Part shown: positions 1-16,044 of the stretch, piece by piece
Layout: every line of letters begins with the position of its first letter
Numbering within the stretch: position 1 is the first letter of the stretch
Source of the DNA: Flaccisagitta enflata
Taxonomy: Eukaryota; Chaetognatha; Sagittoidea; Aphragmophora
Direction: 5' to 3'
Assembly (NCBI GenBank): GCA_965153355.1
Contig: OZ231127.1
Location: 4,836,001 to 4,900,000, forward strand
Length of the DNA stretch: 64,000 nt
The notes under the pieces: generated by a model
Database searches by the model: none
What the model was told of the DNA's origin: nothing
Seen by the model: only the letters and a program-made list of their open reading frames with translations
Program-made: the position numbers and the translations under genes

Positions 1-419
1 TATTCTCATACAAAAAATGACGGCCCAAATTGATAGTAAAACACATTTTTTCTTTCTACATGGGCTTAAGTCTAACAGGGGTGTAAGTCCGACAAACAGG
101 GACGTCGGCCGACGTCCCTAACGTCCCTTTCCGTACGCCCATGGGTCTGACGTTGTTAGTTCAGGAAATATCAGAGGAGCGGAGGTGAGAGACTACAAGG
201 CGAGGCGCTTTTAATTCATTATCTTAGTGCGTTTATAATGAACCCGATGAAGCGACCAAAGCTACTTTTGCGATGCAACTGCAACTGCAACTGCACTTAC
301 GCCAATAAAATACGTTCCCATTCACGCGTGCGAAAAGAAACGTATCGCTTTACGTCAACAATTCCAAGGACGGTAGAATTACGACTTCTTCCATCTGCTT
401 TTACTCAGCAGCCGTCATA

Positions 420-420
<1 letters not shown>
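1..420. other. Intergenic, no gene recognised
   Basis: I see no coding exon here. A GC-rich inverted motif around 98-130 (gacgtcggccgacgtccc) may be the decayed end of a repeat. The short open frame at 238-465 has no recognisable domain and runs into an (AG)n tract. Confidence 0.5.

Positions 421-460
<40 letters not shown>
421..460. repeat. (AG)n microsatellite
   Basis: An uninterrupted GA dinucleotide run. It is followed at about 474-491 by a few CCTAAC units that resemble the animal telomere repeat. These units are too few to indicate a chromosome end. Confidence 0.9.
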
Positions 461-462
<2 letters not shown>

Positions 463-489
463 TGAAGGGCAGATCCTAACCCTAACCCT

Positions 490-800
490 AAGGCCCACAA
501 CCTAGCCTTGAGGGCCAAATCATTGCCTCAAGGTCAAAATCCCAGCTTTGAGGCCCATATCCCAGCTTTGATGCCCAAATTCCAGCCTCGAGGCTCAGAT
601 TCTAGCCTCGAGGCTTAAATCCCAGCCTCGAGGCCCAAGGCCCAAATTCACGCTGCAAAGCCAATATTCCAGTCCCCATTCTAACCTTACTGTCAAAATC
701 CCAAGTCAAGGCTAAAATATATATATAGCCTTGAAGCCCATATCTCAACCCCTTAGCCCATACTTCACCTTTCAAAATCACACCTAATGAAGAAGCATAG
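490..800. repeat. Degenerate minisatellite, about 24-bp unit (CCAGCCTYGAGGCYCAAATT)
   Basis: The phrase 'cagcctcgaggc' recurs about every 24 bp with substitutions. The same unit in other versions lies at 42.05-42.36 kb and, inverted, inside the elements at 16-17.5 kb, 48.5-49.5 kb and 62.5-62.9 kb. The flank at 800-890 (ggccccctcggagccgc, then gcgggtaccgctgacc) recurs at 42.36-42.46 kb, so the two are copies of one dispersed element. Confidence 0.75.
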
Positions 801-1092
801 ATCATCGGCCCCCTCGGAGCCGCTTCCCCTCTAACCACCTCACACTCATATTCATTCACATAGGGGCAGCGGGTACCGCTGACCATCTAACGCTTTTGCG
901 ACTATTATCTATACATGTCTGTCATTTCTGTTCCCAACGTCTACCACTCATATTCAGTGGGAAATTTACACCACGCTGTGACGTAGTCAGGATGCATCGT
1001 TGCACAATCGGGTTTGTTCGTTCACCTTCTGCTTTCTCATTCGGGATTGAAATATTAATTTCGACAGACGTGTCAAAGTGACACCTAAGAAA

Positions 1093-1290
1093 ACAAGTGA
1101 CGCGGGGTCACAATATCCTGGCGGACGGGTGGGCAGGGGCATCCAACCCCCATCCACACCCCAACCCACCCCCAACACTCAAACATACACATTTTCCCAC
1201 TTTTCAACTCGATCACCATGACGGACGGACCGACGGACCAATGAACGGACGGACAAAGCCTCCTATAGAGTTACGAGTCTGCAATTAAAA
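1093..1290 (+). mobile_element. GTCY-core, hairpin-ended element (divergent subfamily)
   Basis: The head is a GTGACGCGGGGTCACAATATC block followed by 'gcggacgggtgggcaggggc'. Then comes a core of GGAC/GACC tetranucleotides (1220-1255), a CAAAGCCTC box, and a degenerate terminal hairpin before AAAA. This matches 50984-51172 closely and shares the 'gggtgggcaggggc' and 'caaagc' boxes with the main family (see 4742-4973). Confidence 0.65.
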
Positions 1291-1335
1291 ATAACAAGGC
1301 CAATTAGGCCAATAGATGGGACGTGTGGATCGTCG

Positions 1336-1420
1336 AACGAATGCGTTACCCGACCGACCAACCAACCGACCAACCAACGGACAAAGCCAGTTATAGAGGT
1401 GCTTTGTCGCACCTAAAAAC
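1336..1420 (+). mobile_element. Truncated 3' end of a GTCY-core element
   Basis: A (CGACCAAC)n core is followed by GGACAAAGCC, then a hairpin-like 'gtgctttgtcgcac' and CTAAAAAC. No head region is visible. Confidence 0.5.
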
Positions 1421-1523
1421 AATAAAGAAGAAAAAGAAAAGAATTTCGCGTCATGACAAACTCAAATGTGAGATATTCGGAGACAATCTCAGCTGGGGCC
1501 GTATGCCCGTATCGCTCGTTGTG

Positions 1524-1916
<393 letters not shown>

Positions 1917-2030
1917 TTAATGGTTATCCAACCAGAAAAAAATGCTGCCAAAATACCAATGAACTGACGGACCGAAGGACGGACGTACAGACGACGGAAC
2001 GACCGACAAAACATTCACGCGTACAACAAA

Positions 2031-2150
<120 letters not shown>

Positions 2151-2461
2151 TCGCTCATACACTCGCTCCCTTTCTCACACTTTTGCAACCAAAATTTTTA
2201 AGCCCCTTTTATTTTAAAAGGGTCGTTTATCTATTTCTGCTTTTCACCCGCATGTATTCAAAACAGATGAACAGTCGCTGAAAATACGAGAACAATTGTG
2301 GCCAGGATTGGGTTCAAAGTCCCCTTCAAAATTTCATTTAAAATTTTTTCTTCAACAGTAATGGATTTGTATGCCCGACCGGTGATAATATTTCATTTGA
2401 GCGGAACGGATGTAACTATGAACAAGACCGGTCACATGTCACATGTAACGATGAGGCTGAG

Positions 2462-2505
2462 GCATGAAGAAGGCCATATATGGCCATATATGGCCTTCTT
2501 CATGC
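2462..2505. repeat. Perfect 44-bp palindrome
   Basis: The two 22-bp arms (gcatgaagaaggccatatat plus gg, and the reverse complement) match at every base with no spacer. The sequence could extrude as a cruciform. A second partial 'catgcttcatg' echo follows immediately. Confidence 0.9.
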
Positions 2506-2750
2506 TTCATGCTTCATCCCTTACATACACTTTTTATTTTTTATAAAAACGTCATTTTTTGGCCGAAGCCTTCAAAAGAGATAGAGATAGCTACTAATAA
2601 AATAACTACAATGGGGTTCGGAGCAGAGCAGCCAAAGCATATTGTAAACGCACGCACAGATGGACGGGAAGGCAAACGGACGGATGAGCACTGAGCAGAT
2701 GGAGGAATGGCTGGAAAGGTGGACGGACAGATGGACGGACGGAGTGACGG

Positions 2751-2812
2751 ATGATGATGATCTATGATGATGATGACGATGATGATGATGACGTTGATGA
2801 TGATGATGTTTG

Positions 2813-2884
<72 letters not shown>

Positions 2885-2930
2885 CGATGATGATGTTGAT
2901 GATGATGATGTTTGTGTTGATGATGATGTT
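2751..2930. repeat. (GAT)n microsatellite
   Basis: A GAT/ATG run with ACG and GTT variants, preceded by a GGAC-rich patch at 2657-2750. Confidence 0.9.
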
Positions 2931-3365
2931 CACGCCGTATTTTTTATAAGAACACAGTTTTTTGAAGTGAGGCTCAGCGTTCTTATTTTTTGCCAATTTT
3001 CAGCCTCAAATGTTCTTAACCCGTTCTTATTTTTGTAGCATGGAAGTTCTTTGTCATAGTTGCTAACTAGTCATATTCAATGAAATGAATATATTTTATT
3101 CTCAGTCTTACAATTTTTGTTTTTGTAAAGTCATGAAATTAAAAAGAAATGTAAATGATAAAAGTAATTGGTTGAATTGTTAAGGTTAGAGGATTCTGCA
3201 TAAAATTTTTTCTTTATTTCCTCAAAAAATTATATAAAAACATAATTAAGAATGTCTTTGTGCGAAAATCTGAGCCTGAGCATGTTCTTAAGATGTTCTT
3301 ATTTTTTCACCATATCTGAGGCTGATGTTCTTATAAACAGTGTTCTTAGACAAAATACAGCGTGT
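2931..3365. other. AT-rich intergenic DNA with short direct repeats
   Basis: The words 'gttcttattttttgcc' and 'gttcttattttttcacc', with nearby 'gaggctcagcgttctt' and 'gaggctgatgttctt', repeat at 2965-3030 and 3280-3335. This suggests the two (GAT)n tracts and their flanks are an old duplication. No gene was seen. Confidence 0.5.
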
Positions 3366-3366
3366 T

Positions 3367-3368
3367 TG

Positions 3369-3461
<93 letters not shown>

Positions 3462-3800
3462 CGATGATGATGACCACGACGACGACGACCACGATGACGA
3501 CAACGATGACGACGACCACGATGATGACGATGATCATAATTATTATGCATGGTGACCATGATGACAATGACAATTTTGATTATGAAGTAGATAACAATGA
3601 TGGCGATAACGATGATGATTGATGAAAATGGTTGATAACAGCAATGATCATAATGAAGGTGGCGATAACGGTGATAGAAACGATGATCAGAGCAATGATG
3701 ACAACGGTGTTGATGATGACGACAATAACAACGACGACAGCGACGATAATAACGACGACGTCAACGACAACAACGACGACGATGAGGTTAATAACTTTAA
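3367..3800. repeat. (GAT)n tract grading into GAC/AAC-rich repeat
   Basis: Perfect GAT repeats to about 3460 become GAC/CAC/AAC trinucleotides to about 3790. Both strands stay open for long distances because of composition. No domain is seen. Confidence 0.85.
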
Positions 3801-4034
3801 CTTGTGAGAGGAGTTGTTTTTTTCTGCTCACCCGGTCTGCTCGTCTGTCATCGGGTTTGAGCTGAGCCGGGTTGAGTTTGGTTTTCGCGTCTGAAGAACA
3901 ATCGAAGAGTGTAAACATAAAAGTCTGAGTCAACCTTCGAGCCCAAAGAGTTTCGATCTGAGTTCTTTTGAATGCGGCCTCGCATCTCTACAAAAGAGAG
4001 TCTGTCCTTCCGCCCATCATCACTTTATTTAATT

Positions 4035-4220
4035 GCATGCTACGCGACTCTACACCCGCTCTGTCAGTCCGTCCCTTGGTCCGTCCGTCCATCACACTTT
4101 ACTTTTTCGGCGTTAATGGGGTTTTTCGCCTTATTGCTTGTGCCCAAATGTTCCACTGACCTCAATTATGGCCCCTGCCCACCCGCACGCGACTGAGGTA
4201 GCGGTGTATCCGGCCTTGTT
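4035..4220 (-). mobile_element. GTCY-core, hairpin-ended element
   Basis: Read on the minus strand, the order is AACAAGGCCGGATACACCGC, the head box with gcgggtgggcaggggc, the 'ggacggaccaagggacgga' core and the terminal GCGTAGC part-hairpin. The copy is slightly eroded at the hairpin end. Confidence 0.8.
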
Positions 4221-4741
4221 TATAGAAAAATTAGTTAAGGAAATTTCTTTAGGCTTCTTACCACCGTTGAACCACATAAAGACTGAAATACGGGATACAG
4301 ATTCATTACAGAGTTGCATGCATATCTCTGACATGGAAGAGCATATCACTCAATAATGGTGTTGGTTAAATCATCATTTCTCTCTTCTCCCTCACTGCTC
4401 CTGCCCAATTACTCTAATAACTCAGATACTGTCCCTGCTCACCCGCACATATTCAAATCAAAGAGGAAGCATCGTTAGCCTACTGGGCTTTACTGTTTCT
4501 TCCCTTCGCCTTTCTTCCAACTCCAGAATCACAAACTCGAATCTCTGCATGTTAAAACTTCTGAAAAAAAATGCTGAAACATGAAATTTTTTTCTCTCTC
4601 GTTTGGTTGGGACAATTACTCCTTAACAAAGATTATCATTCTGCGTCTGTTGTTCAGTCTGTCCATTGACATTGTCCACCTCTCTCTCCTCTTTTTTCTT
4701 TTCGTTTTCTTTTTTTCTTTATTTTACTCTTTATTTGGCTA

Positions 4742-4973
4742 TTTTTAGTCGCGTGCTACGCGACTCTACACCCCGCTTTGTCGGTCCGTCCGTCCGTCGG
4801 TCTGTCCGTCCGTCTGTCCGTCCGTCAGTCCGTCAGTCCGTCTGTCACACTTTACTTTTTTGGCATTAATGGGGGTTTTGGCCTTATTGCTCCTGCCCAA
4901 ATGTTCCACTGACCTCAATTATGGCCCCTGCCCACCCGCACGCGACTGGGGTAGCCGTGTATCCGGCCTTGTT
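4742..4973 (-). mobile_element. GTCY-core, hairpin-ended element, best-preserved copy
   Basis: On the minus strand the element starts AACAAGGCCGGATACACGGC and carries a head box 'gtcgcgtgcgggtgggcagg'. It then has an AAAGTGTGACGG box, about 70 bp of GGAC/GGAT/GACC tetranucleotides, CAAAGCGGGGTGTAGA, and a terminal perfect hairpin AGTCGCGTAGCACGCGACT followed by AAAAA. Asymmetric ends, a terminal hairpin, a microsatellite core and no clear target duplication fit the published layout of non-autonomous Helentrons (HINE/DINE-1, which carry GTCY cores). That assignment is inference. Confidence 0.8.
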
Positions 4974-5046
4974 TTTTTTTTCTTTTTGGTCATGTTTTTT
5001 TGTTGTTCTTTTTGTTATTGTTGTTAATATATATAATATAATATGT

Positions 5047-5270
<224 letters not shown>

Positions 5271-5609
5271 TTTTTCTTCTTCTTATTCCGCTGTTTTTCT
5301 TAATCTTTTTCCTCTTCTTTTCTTTTCCTTCTTCCTCTCCGTAAGTACATTCATAAAAACATTCATGAAATGAGATTCGTTAAAAGAAAAACACTGATTC
5401 AAAAAAAAATAAAAAAAACATTCACTCATCATCTCTTATCTCTCTTATTATTGTGTATCGAAAGAAGACGCATCTATTGGACACCTCTTGGCTCATGGTT
5501 CAAGTGCTTCGGTATTAAACCCAGCACATTCATGATTTAGATTCATGGTTCATTGAATTCGGTGATGATTGAGATTTAGGAAGTCTCATGATCTCATCCC
5601 GTTCTTGAG

Positions 5610-5684
5610 TTTGTTCTTCTGTCTCTCTGTCTGTCTTTCTGCCTGTCTGTCTGTCTGGCTGCCTCTTGTCTGTCTGTCGGTCAT

Positions 5685-5733
<49 letters not shown>

Positions 5734-5745
5734 ATTGTGTCCGAC
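5610..5745. repeat. (GTCT)n microsatellite
   Basis: GTCT tetranucleotides with CTGC and CGGT variants, perfect from about 5685 to 5730. Confidence 0.9.
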
Positions 5746-5927
5746 CTATGATAGGTGAATTTCTAACAAGCCCGACCTGGCAACGATGCGTCCGGACTGT
5801 GTCTCTGTGTGTATGGGGAGACAGATTGACGAATAGACAGATGAAACGACAGAGTAATCAAGGAAACTCTTAAAACATGTTCATTGATCATTTGATTCAA
5901 TATAGGATCTCACCGTGGCCAAAAACA

Positions 5928-6052
5928 GCCGAGAAACGCAGTTATTGCATGGCGTAACGGACGGACGGACGGGACTATCGGATGGACGGACCGATAGACC
6001 GACGGATAGACCAGTTTATAGAGATGCGTTCCTGACGGACGCATCCTAAAAG
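5928..6052 (+). mobile_element. Degenerate GTCY-core element
   Basis: A GGAC/GGAT core at 5960-6010 is followed by 'agtttatagagatgcg', then a hairpin GATGCGTTCCTGACGGACGCATC and CTAAAA. The hairpin stem (GATGCGT/ACGCATC) differs from the main family but sits in the same position. It is shared with 36915-37046 and 61440-61520. Confidence 0.6.
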
Positions 6053-6335
6053 AAAGATAGTTTACACATTTGAGTACTGCCCTAAAGGATAGTTGTGAGG
6101 GGTCCGGATTAGGCACCATTGGGAGTTCCCAAGACTCTCATCCTTTGTTTTTTATGTATTTTTTTAATAAAGCAATGTTGTCACAAGGGCGTTCCGACAA
6201 TCATCGAAGAAGTGAACCAAATTCTGTATTTCGTTTTTGTTTCCTCAGTGGCGTGAGTTGGACTTGATTGAGCTGGAAGCAAATCTTTGCTTCATGCTCC
6301 CATAATCCGAATTCCGACAATCTCTTTGCTGAGAG

Positions 6336-12164
<5,829 letters not shown>

Positions 12165-12195
12165 AGTGTGAACATGTGAACGTTTGTACCACAGA

Positions 12196-12655
12196 TATAG
12201 TAGATCTTGTCTAGACTTGACATAACGGGGATAAGCATTCTATAAAAACAAATGAAGCCAAGGGAGTGATATTTGGATGATAGATTAATAAAAGTATGCT
12301 TTACTCCCTGAATCTGGTTGCCATGGAAATACATTTCCATGTATTCTTGCTAAAATATCAATATTTTGAGAGAACATTGCTCAAAGTCAAATTTGCTACA
12401 ACTTTCATATAATATGTTTTGTAAAAATGTTGCTCATTTACCAGTTGCTAGGGAGCATCACAGGGTTGTCACACCTTATGCTCCGTAGCAACAGCCAAAC
12501 AAGCAATATTGTTACAAAACATATTGTAGGAAAGTTGTCGCAAATTCAATTTTAAGCAATATTCCTTCAAAAAATATCTTGATACATAGTGAGAATACAC
12601 GGAAATATGTTTCTATGGCAACCAACTATCACGGAGAATAAGTCATTCTTTTACC
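12196..12655. mobile_element. Long fold-back element (GTCTAGACTTG family), right end lost
   Basis: The arms 12340-12420 and 12510-12600 are inverted copies, with 'tgctacaacttt' against 'aaagttgtcgca' and 'gttgctagggagcatcac' against 'gctccgtagcaac'. The left end reads TAGTAGATCTTGTCTAGACT, like the intact left end at 61843. The element starts about 30 bp after the zinc-finger stop codon, so the AATAAA at 12287-12292 lies inside it. The 3' untranslated region may therefore use transposon sequence. Confidence 0.75.
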
Positions 12656-12771
12656 AGTAATGGTGGCTGACGCCGTAAGGAAAAAAGTCATAAGCATTGG
12701 ACACTTTTCACCGAGTTTTTATCTTCAGTCCAGGCCTGTATATTCTTGTGAAAAAATCAAAGGGTCTGGAG

Positions 12772-12901
12772 TAGGGATGTGGAAGCGGTCAATTTTAATG
12801 CCGCTTCCACAGCTTCTGCCTCCGCTTCTATTTTGTAGTTCAAATACTAGTAGCTATCCCATCCTCCAAAATGGAAGCGGTCAATTGCTTCCACATCCTT
12901 A
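12772..12901 (+). mobile_element. 130-bp TAGGGATG hAT-like MITE
   Basis: The termini are TAGGGATGTGGAAGC and GCTTCCACATCCTTA. The 8-bp duplication GTCTGGAG is perfect at 12764-12771 and 12902-12909. Relatives lie at 23739-23862 and about 24418-24545. Confidence 0.92.
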
Positions 12902-12945
12902 GTCTGGAGATGGGGAAGGAAATTAAAGGGGAAAAAAAAAGAAAA

Positions 12946-13120
12946 CAAGGCCGGATACACGGCCAATACCAGTCGCGGACGGGTGGGCAGGGGCAGAAAT
13001 GCGCATTTTCACACTTTCCAACTCGATCACCACGGACCAACGGACGGACCGACGGACGGACCGACGGACCGACGGACGGACGGACAAAGCCTCTTATAGA
13101 GTCGCTTGTCCGCGACTAAA
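12946..13120 (+). mobile_element. GTCY-core, hairpin-ended element nested in a hAT MITE
   Basis: This copy has the ACAAGGCCGGATACACGGCC start, a GGAC core at 13032-13084 and the terminal hairpin GTCGCTTGTCCGCGAC before TAAAAA. It interrupts an A-rich stretch of the host MITE without visible duplication. The intact relative at 26483 has that stretch uninterrupted in inverse orientation. Confidence 0.8.
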
Positions 13121-13344
13121 AAGGAAATTTAGGTAAAATATAACTTTTGACAGCACCAAATCATAAAACTCAATTAGTAAAACATAATCTAACACTATTT
13201 AAACCTTAACTACTTAGTTTCATTGCTATATGGGGAAGAAAATCATGTATATAGATATGCAACGCGACGCGTTGCGGGGAAGGAAATCAAAGGCAGGGGG
13301 GAAAAACCAAAAGCAACTCAATAACATACACCCCTGCTTCAGTC

Positions 13345-14150
13345 CCTGCTATATTTTTTACATGTTAGATCAAATCAAGAGCAATTGTATGTATTGATTG
13401 AACTGAAAATCGGAGAAAAATAGAACTGAGCCAAATGAGCTAGATGTGCTAAAATACTCAATATCATTACACCTATGCTCATTGAAATGCTTTTTTGTAT
13501 TTACATGCTCAAAGTATTTATTTATCCTATTAAAGATCAGAAAAAAACTGAGTTAAATAAGCTAAATAAGCTAGAATACAGAAAAAAACCTCAAAGATGA
13601 GCAGCCCTGCTCACCGATATGCTTTCTAACAGCTGCTTGCTAAAACATGTATCATAATATTTATTCATTTGTCACATCTAAAATCAGAAAAAAACAGACT
13701 GAGCTAAATGAGCTAAATGAGCTGAAATGCTCAAAAACTCCTTCAGAGATGAGTAGCTATGCTCATGAACATGTTTGCTTGTATTTGCATGCTCAAACAA
13801 ACTTAAATACACTCCTTTACTAATCCTACTTAAAATCATAAAAAATCGAAAAAGATTAGACTTGAATTTTTCGTATATAAATCTTTAAAAATCCATAATG
13901 CGAAAAATATTTGCTAAAGAGTATTCTGCTTGGCGCCAAATGAAAGAAAATTATCAAATTTACTTACACTATCAATTTCATAGGAGGCCTCATTTGGTCG
14001 ATTGACACCCTTAACTTTCTCATAAGAAAATGAAAACCGTGTTTCTCTCGAATATGTCAAAAAGTCGAACACTAACTTCAACTTTTTTCCTGATCAATTT
14101 ATATTTCAAATATCACTCCTTTAGCTTTATTTTGTTTCCCATTATACTTG
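13345..14150. other. AT-rich DNA with a diffuse about 200-bp repeat
   Basis: Phrases such as 'gagctaaatgagctaaatgagctgaaatgctc' and 'gatgagtagctatgctcat' recur at about 13430-13500, 13545-13620 and 13700-13790. No coding potential was seen. Confidence 0.5.
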
Positions 14151-14499
14151 CCCCCGTCATCTCAAGTCTAGACGAGATCCACTGTAGGTAATAATAGGGA
14201 AGGGAGAGAACCAATTTCTTTCCCAGTAGGCGACCAAACTCTGGTGGAGTAACATCCTGAACGATTTGCATCATTTCCTGTGCCCAAAGTTGCTGAAAAA
14301 ATCGCCCTCACCCACTATGTTTGTCATCTATACAGGACCTAAGAATTTTTGGCTAAAACTCAAGTTTGTCATGTCTCTTAGATCCTCTGAGTCTCATGTT
14401 ACATGATAAATGCTTTGGTTGTAACAATAAATGATAGTTGGTAATGCTGTTTGGTGTAGCTGTGTGCAGAAGACAGTGAAACATGCAAGAATACAGCAG

Positions 14500-15110
14500 T
14501 TGCTGCAAATTGCTGCACTTTGGGTGATTAATTACAGCAAGTTTCCGTCGTTTGAGAATTTGATGAAAAATGCAATGCAGAACTTGATTTGAAGGTAATG
14601 ATTTCAGTGATTGCAGCTTTTATTTTGTGAATTGATGCTTGCTCAGGAAATTTTACCGTTTTCAAAGCCCTTACTGCAGCAATAAGCTGCTGAAGCTTCT
14701 CTGGTTTACAGCAATGTCCTAATTGTCCTAAAGATTTTGAAAATTTGATCAAAAAGAGGATCGAGACCACAATATAATGGACGTGATGTACTGAATGATC
14801 TCAGTTAACATATTTCTACTGGGTATATTTTACCTTTGTAACAAGCTGCAGCGAGCTGCAGTAAGTGTGCAGAAAGCCGCAGTAAGTTGCATTCCAGCTC
14901 TCATCGCTTTTGAAAATTTGGTCAGAATCTTATTAAAGTCAGTTTTAACCTGTTGATTGTCTTCTGGAAAACAGTTTCTTTTGCTGCAAGCTGCTGCAAG
15001 CTACAGCAAGTTAGCTGCATTGGATATTTTTCCCATGCTACAGATTGACGCAGGGAAGCATAAGGCAAGCTCTTTGAGACATTTTATTTCAAAACCTGTG
15101 CAGCAAACAT
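14500..15110. repeat. Diverged CTGCAGCAA-type repeats
   Basis: The words tgctgcaaattgctgc, gcagcaataagctgctg, gctgcagcgagctgcag and gctgctgcaagctacag recur over 600 bp in a direct arrangement. The frames have no domain and are broken by stops. Confidence 0.5.
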
Positions 15111-15256
15111 ACATTAGTACAGGGGTATATACTTCCCCCCCTCCCCAGACACTCACACATTCCTGGGCAATCATAATGGACTGGCAGGCAATTGACGGAC
15201 CGACAAACAGATAGAAAATGCCTTCAACTGAAATTGTAATCAATGTAACAAGAACG

Positions 15257-15388
15257 CTTCCCCATTAATGTGTGGGTGGGCAGGGGCAACATTTGAGGTC
15301 AGTCAAAACCAACTAACTGACCAACTGACTGACCAACCTACAGACTAACAAAGTGGGGTGTAGAGTCGCGTAGCACGCGACTAAAAAT
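15257..15388 (+). mobile_element. GTCY-core element, shortened
   Basis: The head is reduced to 'gtgggtgggcaggggcaaca'. The core is CAACTGACTGACCAAC. The terminal hairpin AGTCGCGTAGCACGCGACT followed by AAAAA is intact at 15365-15388. Confidence 0.75.
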
Positions 15389-15639
15389 AGATTTGAATAA
15401 CTTTGTAAGTTGCTACAATCAGGATTATATCTTTTTAGATGCGTCTCAATAGGAGATCCATTTTGTCGGTGCCTTCCATCTGTCCGTTTCACCTGTGTAA
15501 AAACTACTTCTTGGCTTTCTTTAGCCACAGTGAGATCCTACACTAGATAAAAGGATCAACAAACATGGTTTGAGAGCCTCATTTCTACTCTGTCATTTGA
15601 TATGTCTGTTCGTCCATGTGTCTCTTGATATAAGTCACA

Positions 15640-16040
15640 AGTGTTTAGCGCCCAATTGGGCTTGTTCTTGAGTAGGAACATCTGACCTAAAAATTTAAGT
15701 CAGTGCCATTTTTAGATGCAACTCTTTTATCAGTTAAGTGAGTCTGTCATTGGTTCCATCTATAGATAAAAAGGTGCAGAGGGATGAATGCCAGGGGATT
15801 TGACAAAAAAACATAATAAGATGACAGGCTTGTTCTCAGTATGATGGGTTTTAGTCATGTGCTTCGCAACAGTATACACCACTGTCTGTCCATTCATTGG
15901 TTGGTTTGCAGCGGCTCCAAAGGCGTTGATAACCTATGCTTCCACACATATGGGGAATTTTTTCCTTATTCTTCTCCTCCGTACCCCCCCTTCCCCAAGT
16001 CTCCAGGCCCATATCTCAGCCTCGAGGGGTGGTACGTCTG
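15640..16040. other. Intergenic, remnants of dispersed repeats
   Basis: At 15905-15960, 'gcagcggctccaaaggcgtt...cacacatatggg' matches 41955-42005 and, inverted, 17505-17560. These are boundary sequences of the minisatellite-bearing elements. No gene is visible. Confidence 0.5.
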
Positions 16041-16044
16041 GTAC

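Larger units (their letters stand above)
12731..13336 (+). mobile_element. hAT-like MITE with 8-bp duplication, carrying two nested insertions
   Basis: The ends are CAGGCCTGTATATTC and AACATACACCCCTG. The flanks carry a perfect 8-bp duplication CTTCAGTC at 12723-12730 and 13337-13344. An uninterrupted relative is 26483-26788. Nested inside are a smaller hAT-like MITE (12772-12901) and a GTCY-core element (12946-13120). Confidence 0.9.

Noticed and set aside
470-495. CCTAACCCTAACCCTAA as a telomere
   Set aside because: Only about three units, followed by ordinary sequence. At most an interstitial telomere-like trace.
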